Of a DNA stretch of 64,000 nucleotides, positions 9,865 to 23,258 are shown one piece after another. The notes beneath the pieces were generated by a model. That model worked only from the letters and a program-made list of their open reading frames with translations. It ran no database searches and had not been told where the DNA came from. Each line of letters starts with the position of its first letter. Within the stretch, counting starts at the first letter, position 1. The position numbers and the translations under genes are program-made. Location of the stretch: the NCBI GenBank assembly GCA_036971715.1, contig JAVHJL010000001.1:3224001-3288000 (forward strand), written 5' to 3'. The DNA is from Arthrobotrys musiformis. Lineage: Eukaryota; Ascomycota; Orbiliomycetes; Orbiliales; Orbiliaceae.

Positions 9865-12800
9865 AGCTGGTACAAGAGTCGAGAGGGCGGAGAGCGCTCT
9901 CAGCTCAGTTTCCACAAGCTCTAGAGCCCAGTCCTAGGTGAAAAAGCCAATTCTGGGTAGCGGTTTCAGGCCCGGTCCACGGTTTCGAAGCTGGTACAGC
10001 TCTTGGTGTTAGGAAGGAGAGTGTAGGTCGATATCGGCGGCAGTTGATTTGGGGACGTTGAGGAGGGGTGCCAGTGGAGAGAGCGAACGAGGGTTAAGGT
10101 TCAGTTCGTGATAGACTGCCGTATCTGGATACAATCGGGCAGCTATGTCATGCGGTCTTGTACCACCACACTGTGCTACACTGCGGGTCCGAGCACAACG
10201 TTCTGTCCAGAAAATTCTTGAGGTTATGTTTTTTTCGCCAAAGGTGATTATAAGAAAGTCAAATGTAAGTAGGTATACTCAGTACACTTTATATGGAAGG
10301 AGTAAATAAAGTAAAGTCACGACCGCCGGAAGTCTGTTGAAGCTAAATAAATATGATTTCTCTCGTTTGGAGGCTCCGGAATGCAGACTAAATATTAATT
10401 GTCAACTGGTAAGCTTTCTTTGGTGGTGGCGACCAGGATTAGCTGTTACCAGCAGACGGAACCTTATATTATTGTCGTCGTGTTTGCTTGACGAAACCGC
10501 CTGTTTCTTTACGAAACGGGCACCTTCAACGAGGCGAGGCGCGAGGCCTGGCTCAAACTATACTAGAGCTCCCTAAGTCAGCATACGATATACGAGACGA
10601 GAATATGCACACAGGAGACAAAAAAAAAAGTGAATGAAAGCCAGCTGGTAAGTACCCGCATTGCATACACGCAAGGGTTATGACTAAGACTTCTTTCTAG
10701 TCTTGAATTCATGAACATTGGTCTTGGCCTCCGAATCGCTGACGAAAGCCTCCCCTCGAGCACTCCACAGGAGATCTCGAGATAATCGCGAGATGCGCCG
10801 TATTACGTGTACCCAATTAATGTAATCGTCGAAATATGGGTCTACCGAGATTAGTTCCCTTTGCGCAATCACTATTATGTCCCATGTATGCATGCTATGT
10901 CAGCTATTTCAGTCGGCAAGTACTTGGTAAGCCAAGCAGGTATGTAAGTAAATGGATGAGAAAGGGCATATGGTCCGCCAAAGCTTCCGTCACCATGCAC
11001 AATGCACCATTTTCCGGATAGTCCCAAAATAGAACTGAGGTATTGTTCCGCTTCAGGGAATTAAGGTTGAATCGGAACGCCTAGAAATTCGGTAAAGCGA
11101 CAAGCCTGCGGGTCCGGCAAGGTTCAAAGCCCCATTGCGTTCACGTACACATGTGCGAGCAGAAGTTATAGAATGTCTCTCAATTCAATTCGACTCAAAG
11201 AACATTAATTCCGTATTCTGGAATGTCTCTGTCCCTGAAGAGTTTGGTAACAGCATGCTCTCTGTCCGCCTTGCGCCTGCATTGCCATCTATCATATGGG
11301 GCAATATATTAAACTGTATTTTTATCAACTAATGTCAGTTATTGCTTAGATAATATTGTAGGTCAAAAGATCAAAAATGGAATCGATTGAATATGTATCC
11401 GGGTACACAGGACATACATGGGTGGCAGTCGGAAACATAACGCGGACACATTAATGTTGTCGCCAGTCTATGCAGGCTCGCCAGGATCATGATCAGGCGA
11501 ATCTGCAGCGCAGTGTCAACTCATTGACGGATTCGACCCCTTCGGCCGATATGTAAATATACTATTCTGCTTTTATGAATTTGAGAATATGAAGTCAGTA
11601 TATGTACTACGATAGCAATCTGTAGGAAATCATGGACCGACCTTGATATCTAGAGTTTCACTCGTCGTACATACTGGTACACACAAGCACATGGTGAATT
11701 TATAAGCAGTCGAAAACTCCACGCAATATGGTAGCATCCGAGATAAGTAACATCCGCTGTAAATTAACAACGTTAATGTCGGTACGACTTGCACTAAAAG
11801 CAGTCTATACTCACGGGCTTTGATCAGGAAAACGCCAGCATTTGCGTTTTTTCTAATATATTAATCTTACAGGTGGAAACCTGCGACTGCCTTGAAGTGC
11901 TTACGTATACATTGACCCCTCCTCCTCCCCCTTCCGACATCCATGCCCATGGCGCCCACGTCTTCCCCATGTTTGGGAGTGTTCGATCGAACCACGTTTT
12001 GGCGGGTAACCTTGCAATTAATTCCCCAGAACATTCGTTTTTCAAACATGATACTTGGGAGGCATGGCCTCTTGAGCCATATATGGTCATGGCCGGTCTC
12101 GCGGTCATTGCCATGCTACAGGCCTCAGTCAGTCAACACAACGGCAGTGCACGATTATGCATCAAAGTCGGAGAGAGGGTTCAGTTCAATTCAGCCTTCT
12201 TAACCTGGCTCGTTATTGGCAGATACGATAGGCTCCCTCCCGCACCTCAACTGTGCTGCATCCCGCGTCCTCTTATAGTAATATGTGATTCCTTTGTGCT
12301 GACCCAGTGCATTGCATATAGGCCGTTATCATAAGTACTGCACTGGCAGTTGGTGTCTTTGTGTAACCTTTGCCATGTGTTGAAGCCAACGACACACAAC
12401 ACAAAGCATCTTGGTGCTCACAACACTCGGCCCAATTCAAAGTTACCACGGCCAGTCGGCTCTGGTCTCGCGGTGAGTCGGCTCCAGTTCGAGCTGGAAC
12501 CGGAACCGGAGCTGGAACTGGATTATGGAGACCTCGAGAGGAGCCCAAGTTCGCCCAAGTCTATTCTACATACTCCCATTCCGATGGCAATCACATCAAT
12601 CACATCACGAGCTCCACCAAGAGTTTATGGCGTCCAAAGCTCAAACACAGCCCCTTCAAATATGTGATCATCAACGTCTGCTGTTTCGAATTCCTTTCAT
12701 CTTGGGATAAGCTTCGGTTTCGAGAAAAGCTAAGAAGCTAGATACCCTACGTACGAGGGCCGGCTCAAGGGTCTAAAAAACACTCGAAATCCTGTCCCGC

Positions 12801-13393
12801 GCCCGCCACCCCGCGCTCTGACCCTGTAACGGCCAGGCGAGGTCGTTAATTGGAGCTCTCGCATGGCATTGCCGGGATGTTGATGTATCGCGAGATATCG
12901 TCTGACCCGCTCTTCCTTTTACTACATGCTGGCTTTCCATCCACCTCTGAGTTTCGCCTTTTCTATCCCTCCTCTCGCCTTCTGGAATTTGGACTAGCGT
13001 GAGACGGACCGTGACGGATCCATAGAGCAGTGCGCAGGAACCGAATCTTTGAGCGGGTTTTTTTCCCTTAAAAAAATACTTGTGAGGACGAATGGATATA
13101 TAAGCGAAGTTCAAACCCGTGGATAGTCAATTTTCGCCTGCTTATCAATTATCTCGGAACTCGGTCTATTTCACACCAGAACTGCTAGTGATTTCTTGCT
13201 CCCCCGTTTCTCGTACCTCGTACTTTTCTAGCATCTTTCTACCTCCTTTTTACCTCTTGCGCTGTTCAGCTGGACCTGAGCAGGAACCTTGTCTTGTTTT
13301 CGCAATCCGCCCCCAGAAGTTTAAGCTTAAATTTTGAATTTAAGACACCCAAGAACTACTAGACAGTGGCTTCCCTTGTTTAAACTAGCTGCC
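9865..13393. other. 3.5-kb divergent intergenic region
   Basis: No gene supported on either strand. It separates two divergently transcribed genes (GT28 on minus, aldehyde dehydrogenase on plus) and must hold both promoters. The segment from 13081 has a TATATAA-like element near 13095-13101 and a CT-rich run (13180-13270), as expected for the leader of the gene starting at 13394. Open frames such as 11873-12334 (+) and 11824-12114 (-) show no domain and no splice structure. Confidence 0.45.
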
Positions 13394-15169
13394 ATGTCTT
13401 TCGAGAAAGATGCCTCATTCTGCGTCCCTCTCTGGATCAATGGGACTAAGTTTTGCCCCGAGGGCTCGCCAGTATACGAAGTGACTACTCCCCCATCTCA
13501 ATCCACAGCCTGGAAAGCATGCGCCGCCACGCCATCTTCCATAAACGAAGCTGTTCTATCTGCTTCCGAGGCTTTTACCACCTGGTCAAAGACCCCACCT
13601 GCGGACCGTATCGCACTCTTTTCCAAGGCCGCTGATATCTTGGAATCGAAAGCCGATGAGGTTCAGTACTACTTCGAGAAAGAGATCGCTGGTGCCGAAG
13701 CTTGGTCTTCTTTCAACCAAGCTTTCTGCGTCGGCGCTTTGAGAAGTATTGGGGACGTCCTGGAGGGTGCTTTGAAAACGGAGATCGTTGAAGGGAAGGA
13801 TGGAATGAAGGGGATGATTAGTAAGGTGCCATATGGCGTGGTTGGTGCTATTGCTCCGTGGTATGTGATATATATCTTTACTATGCAGCCCTTCTTCTTA
13901 AATTTTATATTTAGATCACTAGATCTTTACATCAATATCGATTCGATTCTAATGAGAAATCTTCAGGAACGCACCTTTGATCCTCGGCCTCCGTGCGGTT
14001 CTTACCCCCATAGCCGCAGGGAACACAGTAATCATGCTAGCCGCACCCCTCGCACCCATGACCCACCACTTCATAGGTCTCCTCCTCCATGCTGCAGGCC
14101 TTCCAACCGGCGTTCTCAACATCCTCCCCGCACCACCAGCACCGGAGAATGCCGCCAGGGTAGTAGAAACTCTGGTTAAACACCCCGCCGTGCGGTTTCT
14201 AAACTTCACGGGTTCTACCACTGTAGGCAGGAAAATCAACGAAGTGGCAGGGAGGTACGGGAAGCCCGTGACTATGGAACTCGGCGGTAAATGTGTGGCA
14301 CTGGCGCTCAAAGATGCAGATTTGGATAAATTGGCTCAAGAGCTGGTGGTTGGAGCTTACCTCAACTCCGGGCAGATTTGCATGTCTACAGTAAGACCCC
14401 TCTTCCTCGTAGGCTGACTCGTAGCCTCGTGGATTCGTAGATAATATTTCAGGCAAAAGGACTAACAGAGTCACAGGAACTAGCTCTAATCCCCACCATC
14501 CTCATCCCCCCTCTCGTCCAAAAGCTAACCTCTACAATCCCCAAAATCTTCCCCCATGAAACCCTCCCCCTGATCACCCACCCCTCCAAACAAAAAATCC
14601 TAAACCTCCTCACCGACGCCGTCCAAAAGGGCGCAATAATCCACGCCCCCACTAATTCAGATGAACAAGACCCACATGCCCTCCTCCAAAAGATAACCAA
14701 AGACACATCTTCCTCTTCCTCCCTCCCCCCTCTGTTCCTAACCAAGGTAACAAAGGAAATGGAAATATACCACACCGAAACATTCGGACCGGTATTCTGT
14801 ATCGTCGAATACGAAGATGACAACATTGACGAGGCGGTGAGGATGACTAACGAACTAGAAGTCGGGCTATCTGTTTCAATCTTCTCGGCTGACGAAAATA
14901 AGGCTCTTAAAATCGCAGGAGAGATCGAATCTGGGTGAGTCCTGTGATGCTCTTACTTACTTTCCTACCCATATGGGGTTCTCATAATGGCATTACTAAT
15001 CAGAAAGGAACAAAAACCTTATAGGGCTGTACATATCAACCACATGACAGTGTACGATAATCCGGCCTTCCCGCATGGCGGAGTCAAAGCGTCTGGATAT
15101 GGTCGTTTCGGTGGGAAATGGGGCATCGAGGAATTCACATATATCAAAACCGTCACGGTTCCTCTTTGA
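13394..15169 (+). CDS. aldehyde dehydrogenase (NAD(P)+), vanillin/salicylaldehyde dehydrogenase-like
   Basis: Four exons: 13394-13860, 13967-14390, 14477-14934 and 15025-15169, giving 497 aa with consistent phases. It carries the ALDH-family signatures: a Rossmann-type NFTGSTTVG motif, the catalytic Glu in MELGGKC (E260) and the nucleophile Cys in GQICMST (C294), 34 residues apart as usual for the family. An ETFGPVF motif follows, and the C-terminal HGGVKASGYGRFGG motif is present. Expected chemistry is oxidation of an aldehyde to its acid with NAD(P)+. The divergence of residues 300-390 and the early-domain pattern suggest the aromatic-aldehyde (vanillin/salicylaldehyde) branch, but the substrate is inferred. 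An upstream in-frame codon extends the frame to 13334; the ATG at 13394 gives the normal N-terminus. AATAAA overlaps the stop codon. Confidence 0.9.
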
Positions 15170-15849
15170 ATAAAAGGAAAAAGAAGGAAGAAAGAAAACC
15201 CCGTAAAATATGCTTTTGATAGCTGGTCTATTCAATACATATCTTCTTGGTTAAAGGATAGAAATCCAAAGGAGTAAGCTTATATAAAAAATTATATTAG
15301 GAAATTAGTTTCCCGAAAGCCTTGTTTTGGGTTCCATAAAATGTAACAGGCCTCCAAACTGAATAATACTTAGGCATTCAGAATATCAACGTAAACACGC
15401 CAAAAAGAAAAAAGAAAGGTCGCGAGAGAGACGACCGAACCAGCAACAACCTACTCAAACACGGGTAGAAAAGAGAACTTTAGATTACATTATAGATATA
15501 AATATCACACGCACATCTAAAAGCATCGATTTTCCAGAAAGAGAACAAAGAATTTCAAAGGAACGCCACGGTAAATGCACGATTATCCACGCTGTGCTCA
15601 TGCTGTGAGAGTGAGAGAGAAAGATGGCAGAATACAGGTATCGCAGAAGAAAGAAAGGAAACGAGGCTGGTTTACAAAACCAGACAAAAGAAAGAAAACT
15701 CGTCATTAGGGTCATTAAAAAGCCGAAGCGTAAGAAAACCAAGACAAAAATAGGAGTCGTGATCACATCAGACAAAAGTCCAAAAATGCAATGGATATAG
15801 TAAGAAAAGGGCGTGGCACAAAAGAGAAGGGGAAATGCTGCATATCAGA
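15170..15849. other. convergent intergenic region
   Basis: It lies between the stop codons of two convergent genes (aldehyde dehydrogenase and F-box gene). AT-rich and purine-rich, without a supported gene; both 3' UTRs are expected here. Confidence 0.5.
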
Positions 15850-17989
15850 CTATAGGAAAACACCCTCGATAGGCTCCCAAGCCATCTGCGAAACCTTGAA
15901 GGCATCGAGGGCGTATACCAACCTCTCCATACTCATTCTCACCCCAGAATGAACTGCTACTGGTGTATCTCCACCGACTTGTAGAGCCTCTAGGCAAGGA
16001 TACGATCTCAAGAGCCAGGGTACGAACTTAGAGGATGGGAACTATAAATATCCTCGTTAGTGAGTCGGATCCCTGATATAAGCCACACAAGGCTGTTTTG
16101 CAAGGGAAAAAAAAAAAAAAAACACAACGCAACATAGGGTAAACTTACAACGTCCTTGGTCCTCATGACTTGTAATTTTGAGGCATTCGCATCCCGGTTG
16201 AGAGGGATAGACATAGAGTTGACATACTCGAATGGGCGCACGACGGAGACGTGAAGGACTTTCAAAGCATGGTAGCCTTGGAGGAGCTTTTCGAATGCCG
16301 GATTATCTCGCTGACGCTATATCGCGGGAGAGTCAGAAAACGTTGACGCTTACAAGTGGCAACAATGTGGGCCTTACCCATAACAATCTCCAATACTTCC
16401 AATCCCATGGGACATGGAGCTCCAGATGTCTCAGATACTTGCACCTTTTAGGGATTTCGTTGATCTTGCTGACCTCCCACTCAATTCCCGGGGTGGTGCA
16501 TATGCCTGTGCGCAGTTTCACCAGCTTTGGGAGCATGACCAGTTTGATATCCACATTGGGGAATTCAATGTCGAGTTCGGTGAGCTCCTTGCGGTACTTC
16601 TTGAGCAGTGCTAGTTGAAGGTGACTGCAGTCTCGGATTAAAAGCTTTCCGTTGGACCTGTACTCATAGTCGTATAGAACCCTCTCGCCCGACATGAAAT
16701 CGTTGGTGACTGTGTCGGGATCCATACTTCTGAGAGTCGAATACTTGTTGAACCTTCCATTCGAGGGCGAGTCCAAGATCGTTAAGGAGGTAACCCGCGG
16801 GAGCGTATGCCCCTTTTCGAAGAAATCCCACATGCCGTCCGCATCCAGGCCGGTTACACGGAAGCAAAAGTTGCTTCTATGTCTATCGATCAACTCATGT
16901 ATCTCGTGCAACAAGTCGCTCTCGTAGTCCTGTTGCGTTTTTGTCGCGGCTGCCAGTTGAGCCCCATTTGCGGTAAAAAGCAACGGCGCAGCGGCAGTAG
17001 CGGGATTATAGACCGGGCGCATCCTTAAGGAAAGGGTATTTAGTAACGGCGCATTACGCAATAACTCCGTCAAGTCCCAGCATATGTTTGAGATTTCCTG
17101 GTAGGGCTCAAATATCCAACACTTCTCAGAAAATAAATTAGGGATGGTAAGCGCCAAAGATTTTAGCCTCGTGCCGGCCAGCATCTGTAGTGAGAATTGA
17201 CTCGATTCGTCTATCAGTGGTGGGGAATACCAGGATTGATCTGACCCTGGGCATAAATCCAGCCTGCGGAGTGTGGGGTGCCGTCGAAGGGCGAACAAAA
17301 TCGCAGTATCAATATGAACACTTGTAGACCACCTATACACGGATTGTTAGAAGACCACTCGGCCGAAGAAATAGAGGCTGCGGCTTTTTGATGCCAAAAG
17401 CCTGCAATAAAAGGGTTTCCGTGGGGTAGCTTACTCAAAACTCTTTAGATTGGTAAGTCGAGGGAGAACATCAACGACCTGCGCTCTGAATCTTGTGCAG
17501 AGTTCCGTAAGATATCGAGCTGACGCATCTGTCGGTCCTATCGGAGATACCGGACTGGCAGTAGGACTTGTTCCTCGGGACCCGAATTTACTCGTGCTAG
17601 AAGACGATATTCTTAAGCTTTGCACGCAAGAAGCATGGTGCCGTCTACGATCCATCAGGACCCGGATAGCGCTGCTAAATCGCGCGGGTTGCGCCGATTT
17701 TGTCCTAAGATTGACATTTCTCCACAAGAACCGTGAAGCAACATCATACATTCCCTTGTCGACGAGGCATAATGCTAAAAGTGAAGTTTTATCGTTTTCT
17801 AACTATTGAAAACATGCCAAAATAACCCCGGGAGGAAGGGGTTTGTTGTTGTCAGCCGCGGCTGGCTTTATATTCATAATCGCAAGGGATGACGATATAT
17901 GCGAATTCCCTATCGAATGACGGGAGCGGGGAACTTACGTAGCTAACAATATCATGCCAGATATCATAATTTCGAGGCACTGAAGCCAT
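15850..17989 (-). CDS. F-box protein with LRR-like C-terminal region
   Basis: Five exons: 17989-17939, 17802-17435, 17332-16378, 16316-16149 and 16041-15850, giving 577 aa with all phases matched. Residues ~7-50 fit a divergent fungal F-box (YDIWHDIVSYL ... LLALCLVDKGMYDVASRFLW), split by the first intron. The body has spaced Leu-rich segments (PTLRRLDLCP, LKSLALTIPN, LNTLSLRMRP, LRHLELHVPW, LHVSVVRP, CLEALQVGG) typical of the degenerate LRR-like repeats in fungal F-box proteins. The expected role is substrate receptor of an SCF (Skp1-Cullin-F-box) ubiquitin ligase. The substrate is unknown. Fungal genomes hold many such fast-evolving paralogues, so no orthologue is named. Confidence 0.8.
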
Positions 17990-20900
17990 TATGTTCAAGT
18001 TTAAGGCCGCAAAATCGTCGAAGACAAAAGACGGTTCTGTAGGAATTGTGCGAGGTTGAAGAATACTGTAAAAGGAATGCTGCCTAGTCTTACAATCTCT
18101 GACCGCTGCATGAAGCGGCCTCGGTGAATGTGACCATGTGAGACTTCGTAGGCTTTGGATCTTGAATGCTGGATCAGTTGCCGCTGCTACAGCTACCTCA
18201 GGACAATAATATGCCATGTTCCAACCCACGAATTGTGCGCGTGGTGGGCGCAAATTGTGGTATATGCAAGGTTTGATGCGTTTGAGGGTGGATTAGGAAA
18301 TATTAAATGCAGAGGTTACAACGGCGACCTGTTATATCGAACCGAGGTGGTTGCTGAAACCTATTTCGACTTGGGTGTTTCTGCTTCGTTTAACCAGTTG
18401 CAGGTTTTATGGAACCCTATTAATGAATCTGGAGAATTCCGGCGTTCTATATACTAAATAGCAACGTAAAAGGTAATGAATAATTATGTATGTGTTGAAA
18501 TCTGTGAGGTATTCGAAGGTCAGCCAGGAAGTCAACCTTACCTCGAAACAATGTATAGTGGAGAATCGACTTGAAGGATGGAAAATAAAATGTTTTTATA
18601 GGCAGGCAACGATACTTACGAATGAGTAGTGAGATTAAAACTAAGAAAATACGCAATAATGAGAGGCAGCGCTCAGCTTTAGGCAGAGGTGTTCGGGAAT
18701 CAACCTTATAAGGTCGACGGGTAACTCGGTCCGCAAACGATATCTGGTGGTTCGGCTGCTTCAGATATTCACTTCGAAGTGATCTGATTAATCTTACGAA
18801 GAATCGTTTCGAAATTCGGATCCAAGTGTGGGAGGCGAAGAGCAAAGCCTTAAAAATATATAAAATCTTCTAGAAACACTGAAAGAAGGAACCGAGTCAA
18901 AAATCCCAACAGGGCAAAGTCCCAAATGTAGCAACGTTAATGTCGAGGCTAAGCGTATTGTGCCCGGGCGCACGTTTATAGAGCTGACAGGCGATCCTGC
19001 GGCAAGCTGCAAGGGGCAAGTGGAGGATGCATGAACAAGGGGCTTGGGGGAGGTAGAGAAAGCCTCTTTGGCTGCTTCAACGTTGTGTATTCTGAATAGA
19101 GAATTCGGGGCAGCGACCTGGGATGAGATCCTCTTAAATCGCTTCGTTCTGATGGGTCCTCAAGCTCCCTTGGGACCAGAGCCATGGTGTTGGGGTGATC
19201 AGAAGCAGGCAAAAGAGCACACAGCGAACCGACTTCAGCCGCACAAAGCATGCTGATCTCATGTGCGACTCAAAGGTCGTAAGGCCTAGGAATTGGGTAG
19301 TTAGCCCTAGGATAAACGATATCCTATGGTGAATTAATCAATTTGTTTTCCAGTCCTCTGAGTCGGAGGGTTTGTACGCATAGTTGAGATAACTGTAGCT
19401 GACGACTCTCGTGCGATCCTTTAACCGGGCTAGGCGCCGATCCAGTCGGGTGAAGCCGTATTATCTTGCTCGTCATTTCGTTTTGACTTCTCCCTGTGAA
19501 TAATGGAGAACGAGCAGGTCGAGCTGAATCAGCACGCCGACGGACGCACGGGAGCCATAGGTTTCCCTGGAACATATGCAATATCCACCTGTTGTAGTGG
19601 TGTATGCCCTGGCCTGTGGGTAAAGCGATCAATGCGATACAGGCAACCAGCAGCCAATAGACCGGGGTAACGGTCAGCTAGCCACCACCATGTATACCTG
19701 GAGAGAACGGGTCGACAGTCCCGCAGCACTATCTGGGACTTTGGTCGGGAAGCAAGTGTAGCCGTTAGGAAGATGATCCGGGTGTCCCTTTTCGTTCAAG
19801 TTACCCACATTGGGTCATGCATCGAAAATTTTCGCTTGCATGACACTTCCCCTTCTGGATGTCAAGCCCGGCTACACCGTCGCTAGGACGCTTTGGATGT
19901 GGCTGTACAGCTGGACATTGGTTTTTTGTGAGACTTGTTTGTTAGCGTAGGTTAACCATTGTGCCTGCAGCGACTGTATGTACCTACATGTACGTACTCC
20001 ATAAAATGTAATGCATATGTAGACGGATGTAGATGCACGCCTGGATGGGGCAACTATCAGTAGCTGACAATCGACCCAAATCATGCGTGATTGCATCAGT
20101 TGTGGGTATCGTCGACATGGATGAGAGGTCAACGACTGTTGCATATTGAGACCGCCGATATCCGGATCGATGTCAGGCTATCTTCCCGTCCGAAAGCTTG
20201 GACTTATGCTTGATGGCGACGGATACGAACATATTGTGTCGGGTTAGCTGAGGCTCATTGCATTGTTTCATCTGAAGGACGAATCCGATTCGCATGTTCC
20301 TATGCGGCATGGGAGCTCGTGCTCTTCAAAGACGACGGTCTTGCCGCAGCTTCATAATTCCATAGTTTGTGCGATAGTGTGCAAGATGTTGTCTTTGGGT
20401 TGACAGACATTTGGTCTTTACACCGCCTCAGCCATTTGCATACCCACACTTCAACCTTAATTCCCTCCCACAAGGGCACCATTTGGAGTATCATTTGCCA
20501 TCAAGGGAACGGGTTCTTCTGGATTGTTATGTGGAGTAGTTTACTTGATTTAGCAAGTCTAAGTTCTCACTTGTTTACCTGGCCACTCGTCGGTGTGCCT
20601 TGGCTTTGGTTGATCCATCGAAGCTTGCAACGTTTGTTAACACCAAGCGAGGTGGATTTGGAATATGGGTAACGCCACACACTTCGACAATTCATTGCCA
20701 TCACAAGGAGAGATAAATGAAGTATACTCGTGTAACTTGCCAAAGTGATCAAAGTTGCACTGCCATTATGGATGTTTCAGTCGGCTATTATAAAAAGAAG
20801 CTTAATCTTGATCGATCTTCCTGGTCTACTGCAAACGAGAGGAAGTGCATTTATCAGTGTGAGCATATGTGCAATGGTCGCAATTTGTAAACACAATGGG

Positions 20901-21071
20901 CTACAGCCCCTGTTCGTGCATAAGGCGAGACATTTGTTATAGGCGAAGGATACTATTGCAATAATGCTATCAAGGCCAGGGCCGTCCCGAGTATAATTCT
21001 CCTAAAGTCCAAACATGCAAGTTTTCCCAGAAGCTTGGTTTCGTGCCTGCCCGTGCTCCACCCTTCAAGTC
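17990..21071. other. 3.1-kb gene-free region between F-box gene and DUS3
   Basis: Nothing that can be supported as a gene. Open frames stay below about 135 codons, show no domain and lack paired splice signals. The sequence is not strongly AT-rich. It could hold promoter DNA of the F-box gene plus a decayed element, but I found no terminal repeats by eye. Confidence 0.4.
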
Positions 21072-23258
21072 TTAACCTTCTGCGTCGACGGCATCGTATG
21101 AGTTACTCTGGGGAATCCGAGTTAGTAAAAAAAGTCCGTTGTCTCAAATTGCGCAATCTATTACGAGAGACGTACCTTATGCTTGGGGACAAACTTGAAG
21201 TCCTCGCTCGCTTTCCCCAAGAACATATCACTAATCTTAACCCAATCCCGATAATCATCACTCGCCAACAATGTCTCAAGTTCATTCCTTCCCTTGAACC
21301 TTGGTGGTCTATCCTGGATCCGCGGAGGCAGAACCTCCAACAGCCCTACGGGGACATAGCGGTGGGTGAAACTCAAGTATTCGCATAAGAATCGGCGAGT
21401 ATTGTTCACACCCATTTCGTCACTACCCCAGCAATCTAAACCGTACTTTGCAAACTGTTCCACATATGCAAGACGTTCCGTTGCAGTTTTGTCAAGGTAC
21501 TGTTTCGCATGGATCTCTTCAAAGATCCAGGGTTTCATAAGAGCTCCTCTAGCGATTAGGACGGAGTCCACATGACAGTCATTGACAGCACGATAGTAGT
21601 CTTCGTAGGAGTAGCAGTCCCCGTTGCCGATAAAGTACGGAACTAATCTCCGCGGTTCACTTTTCTCTTTATCGTCTTCAGATGTATCCATCGCTTCTTG
21701 CTTCTCTTCCTTTAATCGATGGACGAGAGCGGAGCATTCCGCGATATATCCCCAATCAGCCTCACGAGAGTACCGCTGCTGCCTAGAGCGGCCGTGAAGA
21801 GTAATCGCCGCGACATCCCCCTCGTCAACCAACCTTCGGATGACCTTTTGTGCGATTGGATGTTTATCGGAGCACCCGGTTCTGATCTTGACGGTAATCG
21901 GGATCTCACCGCTCACATAATTCATGCCTCGCATCATCTTGCTCAATTTGGATTGTTGCTCCATCAGTGCGGCCCCACCCCCAGACCTGTAGACAAGATC
22001 AATTGGACACCCGGAGTTCATATCAATGAGATTGAGAGATGGGCAATAGTGCGCGAGCACCTCAGTGGCTTTCAGGGCCTCCCATGGCTTCTTAGCGGAT
22101 AGCTGCACGCCAAAGTTCTTCTCCGAGTTATGTGCTCGAACAAGTGCCCATTCACTCTTTTCACCCTTGATGAGCGGAATAGACATCGCCATTTCCGAAT
22201 ATGTGATGGAAGCTCCGAGGGTGGTACATAGCCGTCGGAAAGGCAGGTTGCCTGTCGTTGTGAGGGGAGCAAGAAGTGGAGTTTCAGCTGATATATGGAG
22301 CCGTCGTTTCTCAGACGGACGGAAGCGTGCTTCTTTGTATGATGCATTGTTATCCCGCCTCTCTTCCCCAGAAGTCGCTTCTAGATATTTGAGGAAGGGA
22401 TCGCTTTTCTCATAAGAAAACCTCTTATGCATAAGATCTTTCTTTGTTTCTGCGGATATCTCATTCTTTAGGTTGCCTGTTGCACCCTGTGCAGCAACAT
22501 ACTCGTTGTACTTGTCTTCGTCGACAACGAGCTGCAGCTCCTTCCTTGTGCCTTCCGCGGTAGGATCTTCTAATGGTACGTCGGCATCTTGCATATGTGA
22601 TTTGATCCATTTGCACTTCCAACCAACAGGACATTTCCCTCTGTCAGCCCATACAGGGCATACACTGTCGTTCAAATTTTCTCTCTGGCTGAGATACCCT
22701 CTAATGTCATGGCTTTCGCGGCACTTTTCCCCGAAGCCACACTCATCCTTTGAGAACTCGTTTGCCAGGGCTCGAGAGCGGCACAGTCCCACGTACTCGC
22801 CGTACTTCCCGAATCGCCGGGCCTTATTCTGTCCTGTTCGAGCTTGTTTTTCGGCTTTGGTAAATTTTCGCCCACTAGCTGGAGCTGCCGAGCTACCAGC
22901 GGCATTGGACCTGGCCTCTGCAGCATCATCGTCCGGAGCTGGAGGAAGTGGCTGCGCGGAACCCGGTTGGAGAAGATACCTGAGGGCACAAGAGGCGGTC
23001 AGTTAGGCGTTTTCTCCAAGCTGAATGTCCAAGTACAATGACGTACTCTGCTTTAATGGGAGCAATGCCCTTGCGCCTTTCGGCGGGGCTTGCTTGATTC
23101 GGTTCTTCGGTCTTGAGTTTCTTTGAAGCTGGTTCATTGTCGAAAGCGGATCCATTGGCTGTGGTGCCGTTTGATACGTTTACAGGTGATGGGGATGCTG
23201 GACGCTTGGGAATATCTCCGACAGGTCCTGCGCCCGACGGCGCATCCGCTGAGTCCAT
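21072..23258 (-). CDS. DUS3: tRNA-dihydrouridine(47) synthase Dus3
   Basis: Three exons: 23258-23047, 22979-21176 and 21107-21072, giving 683 aa in frame. The small last exon encodes the typical end after FKFVPKHK. The N-terminus is low-complexity with a basic KKLK stretch. Two CCCH zinc fingers follow (around CGFGEKCRESH and CPVGWKCKWIKSH), which are diagnostic of Dus3 among dihydrouridine synthases. The FMN-binding TIM barrel has LAPLTTTGNLPFRRL, NSGCP with the catalytic Cys, ITVKIRTG, LHGRSRQQRYS and the YFIGNGD strand. Dus3 reduces uridine 47 in the variable loop of cytosolic tRNAs using NADPH and FMN. Length is slightly above the yeast protein (~670 aa). The open frame continues upstream of 23258, but this ATG fits the family best. 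Confidence 0.95.

Noticed and set aside
9865..9915. Upstream 17-codon extension of the GT28 gene
   Set aside because: The extension begins with GTG, not ATG; the first ATG is at 9864.
11117..11140. GGTTCAAAGCC motif like a tRNA T-arm
   Set aside because: Upstream sequence does not form the other tRNA stems.
11873..12334. 153-codon plus-strand open frame
   Set aside because: Mixed composition without domain, splice signal or conserved pattern; another frame overlaps it on each strand.
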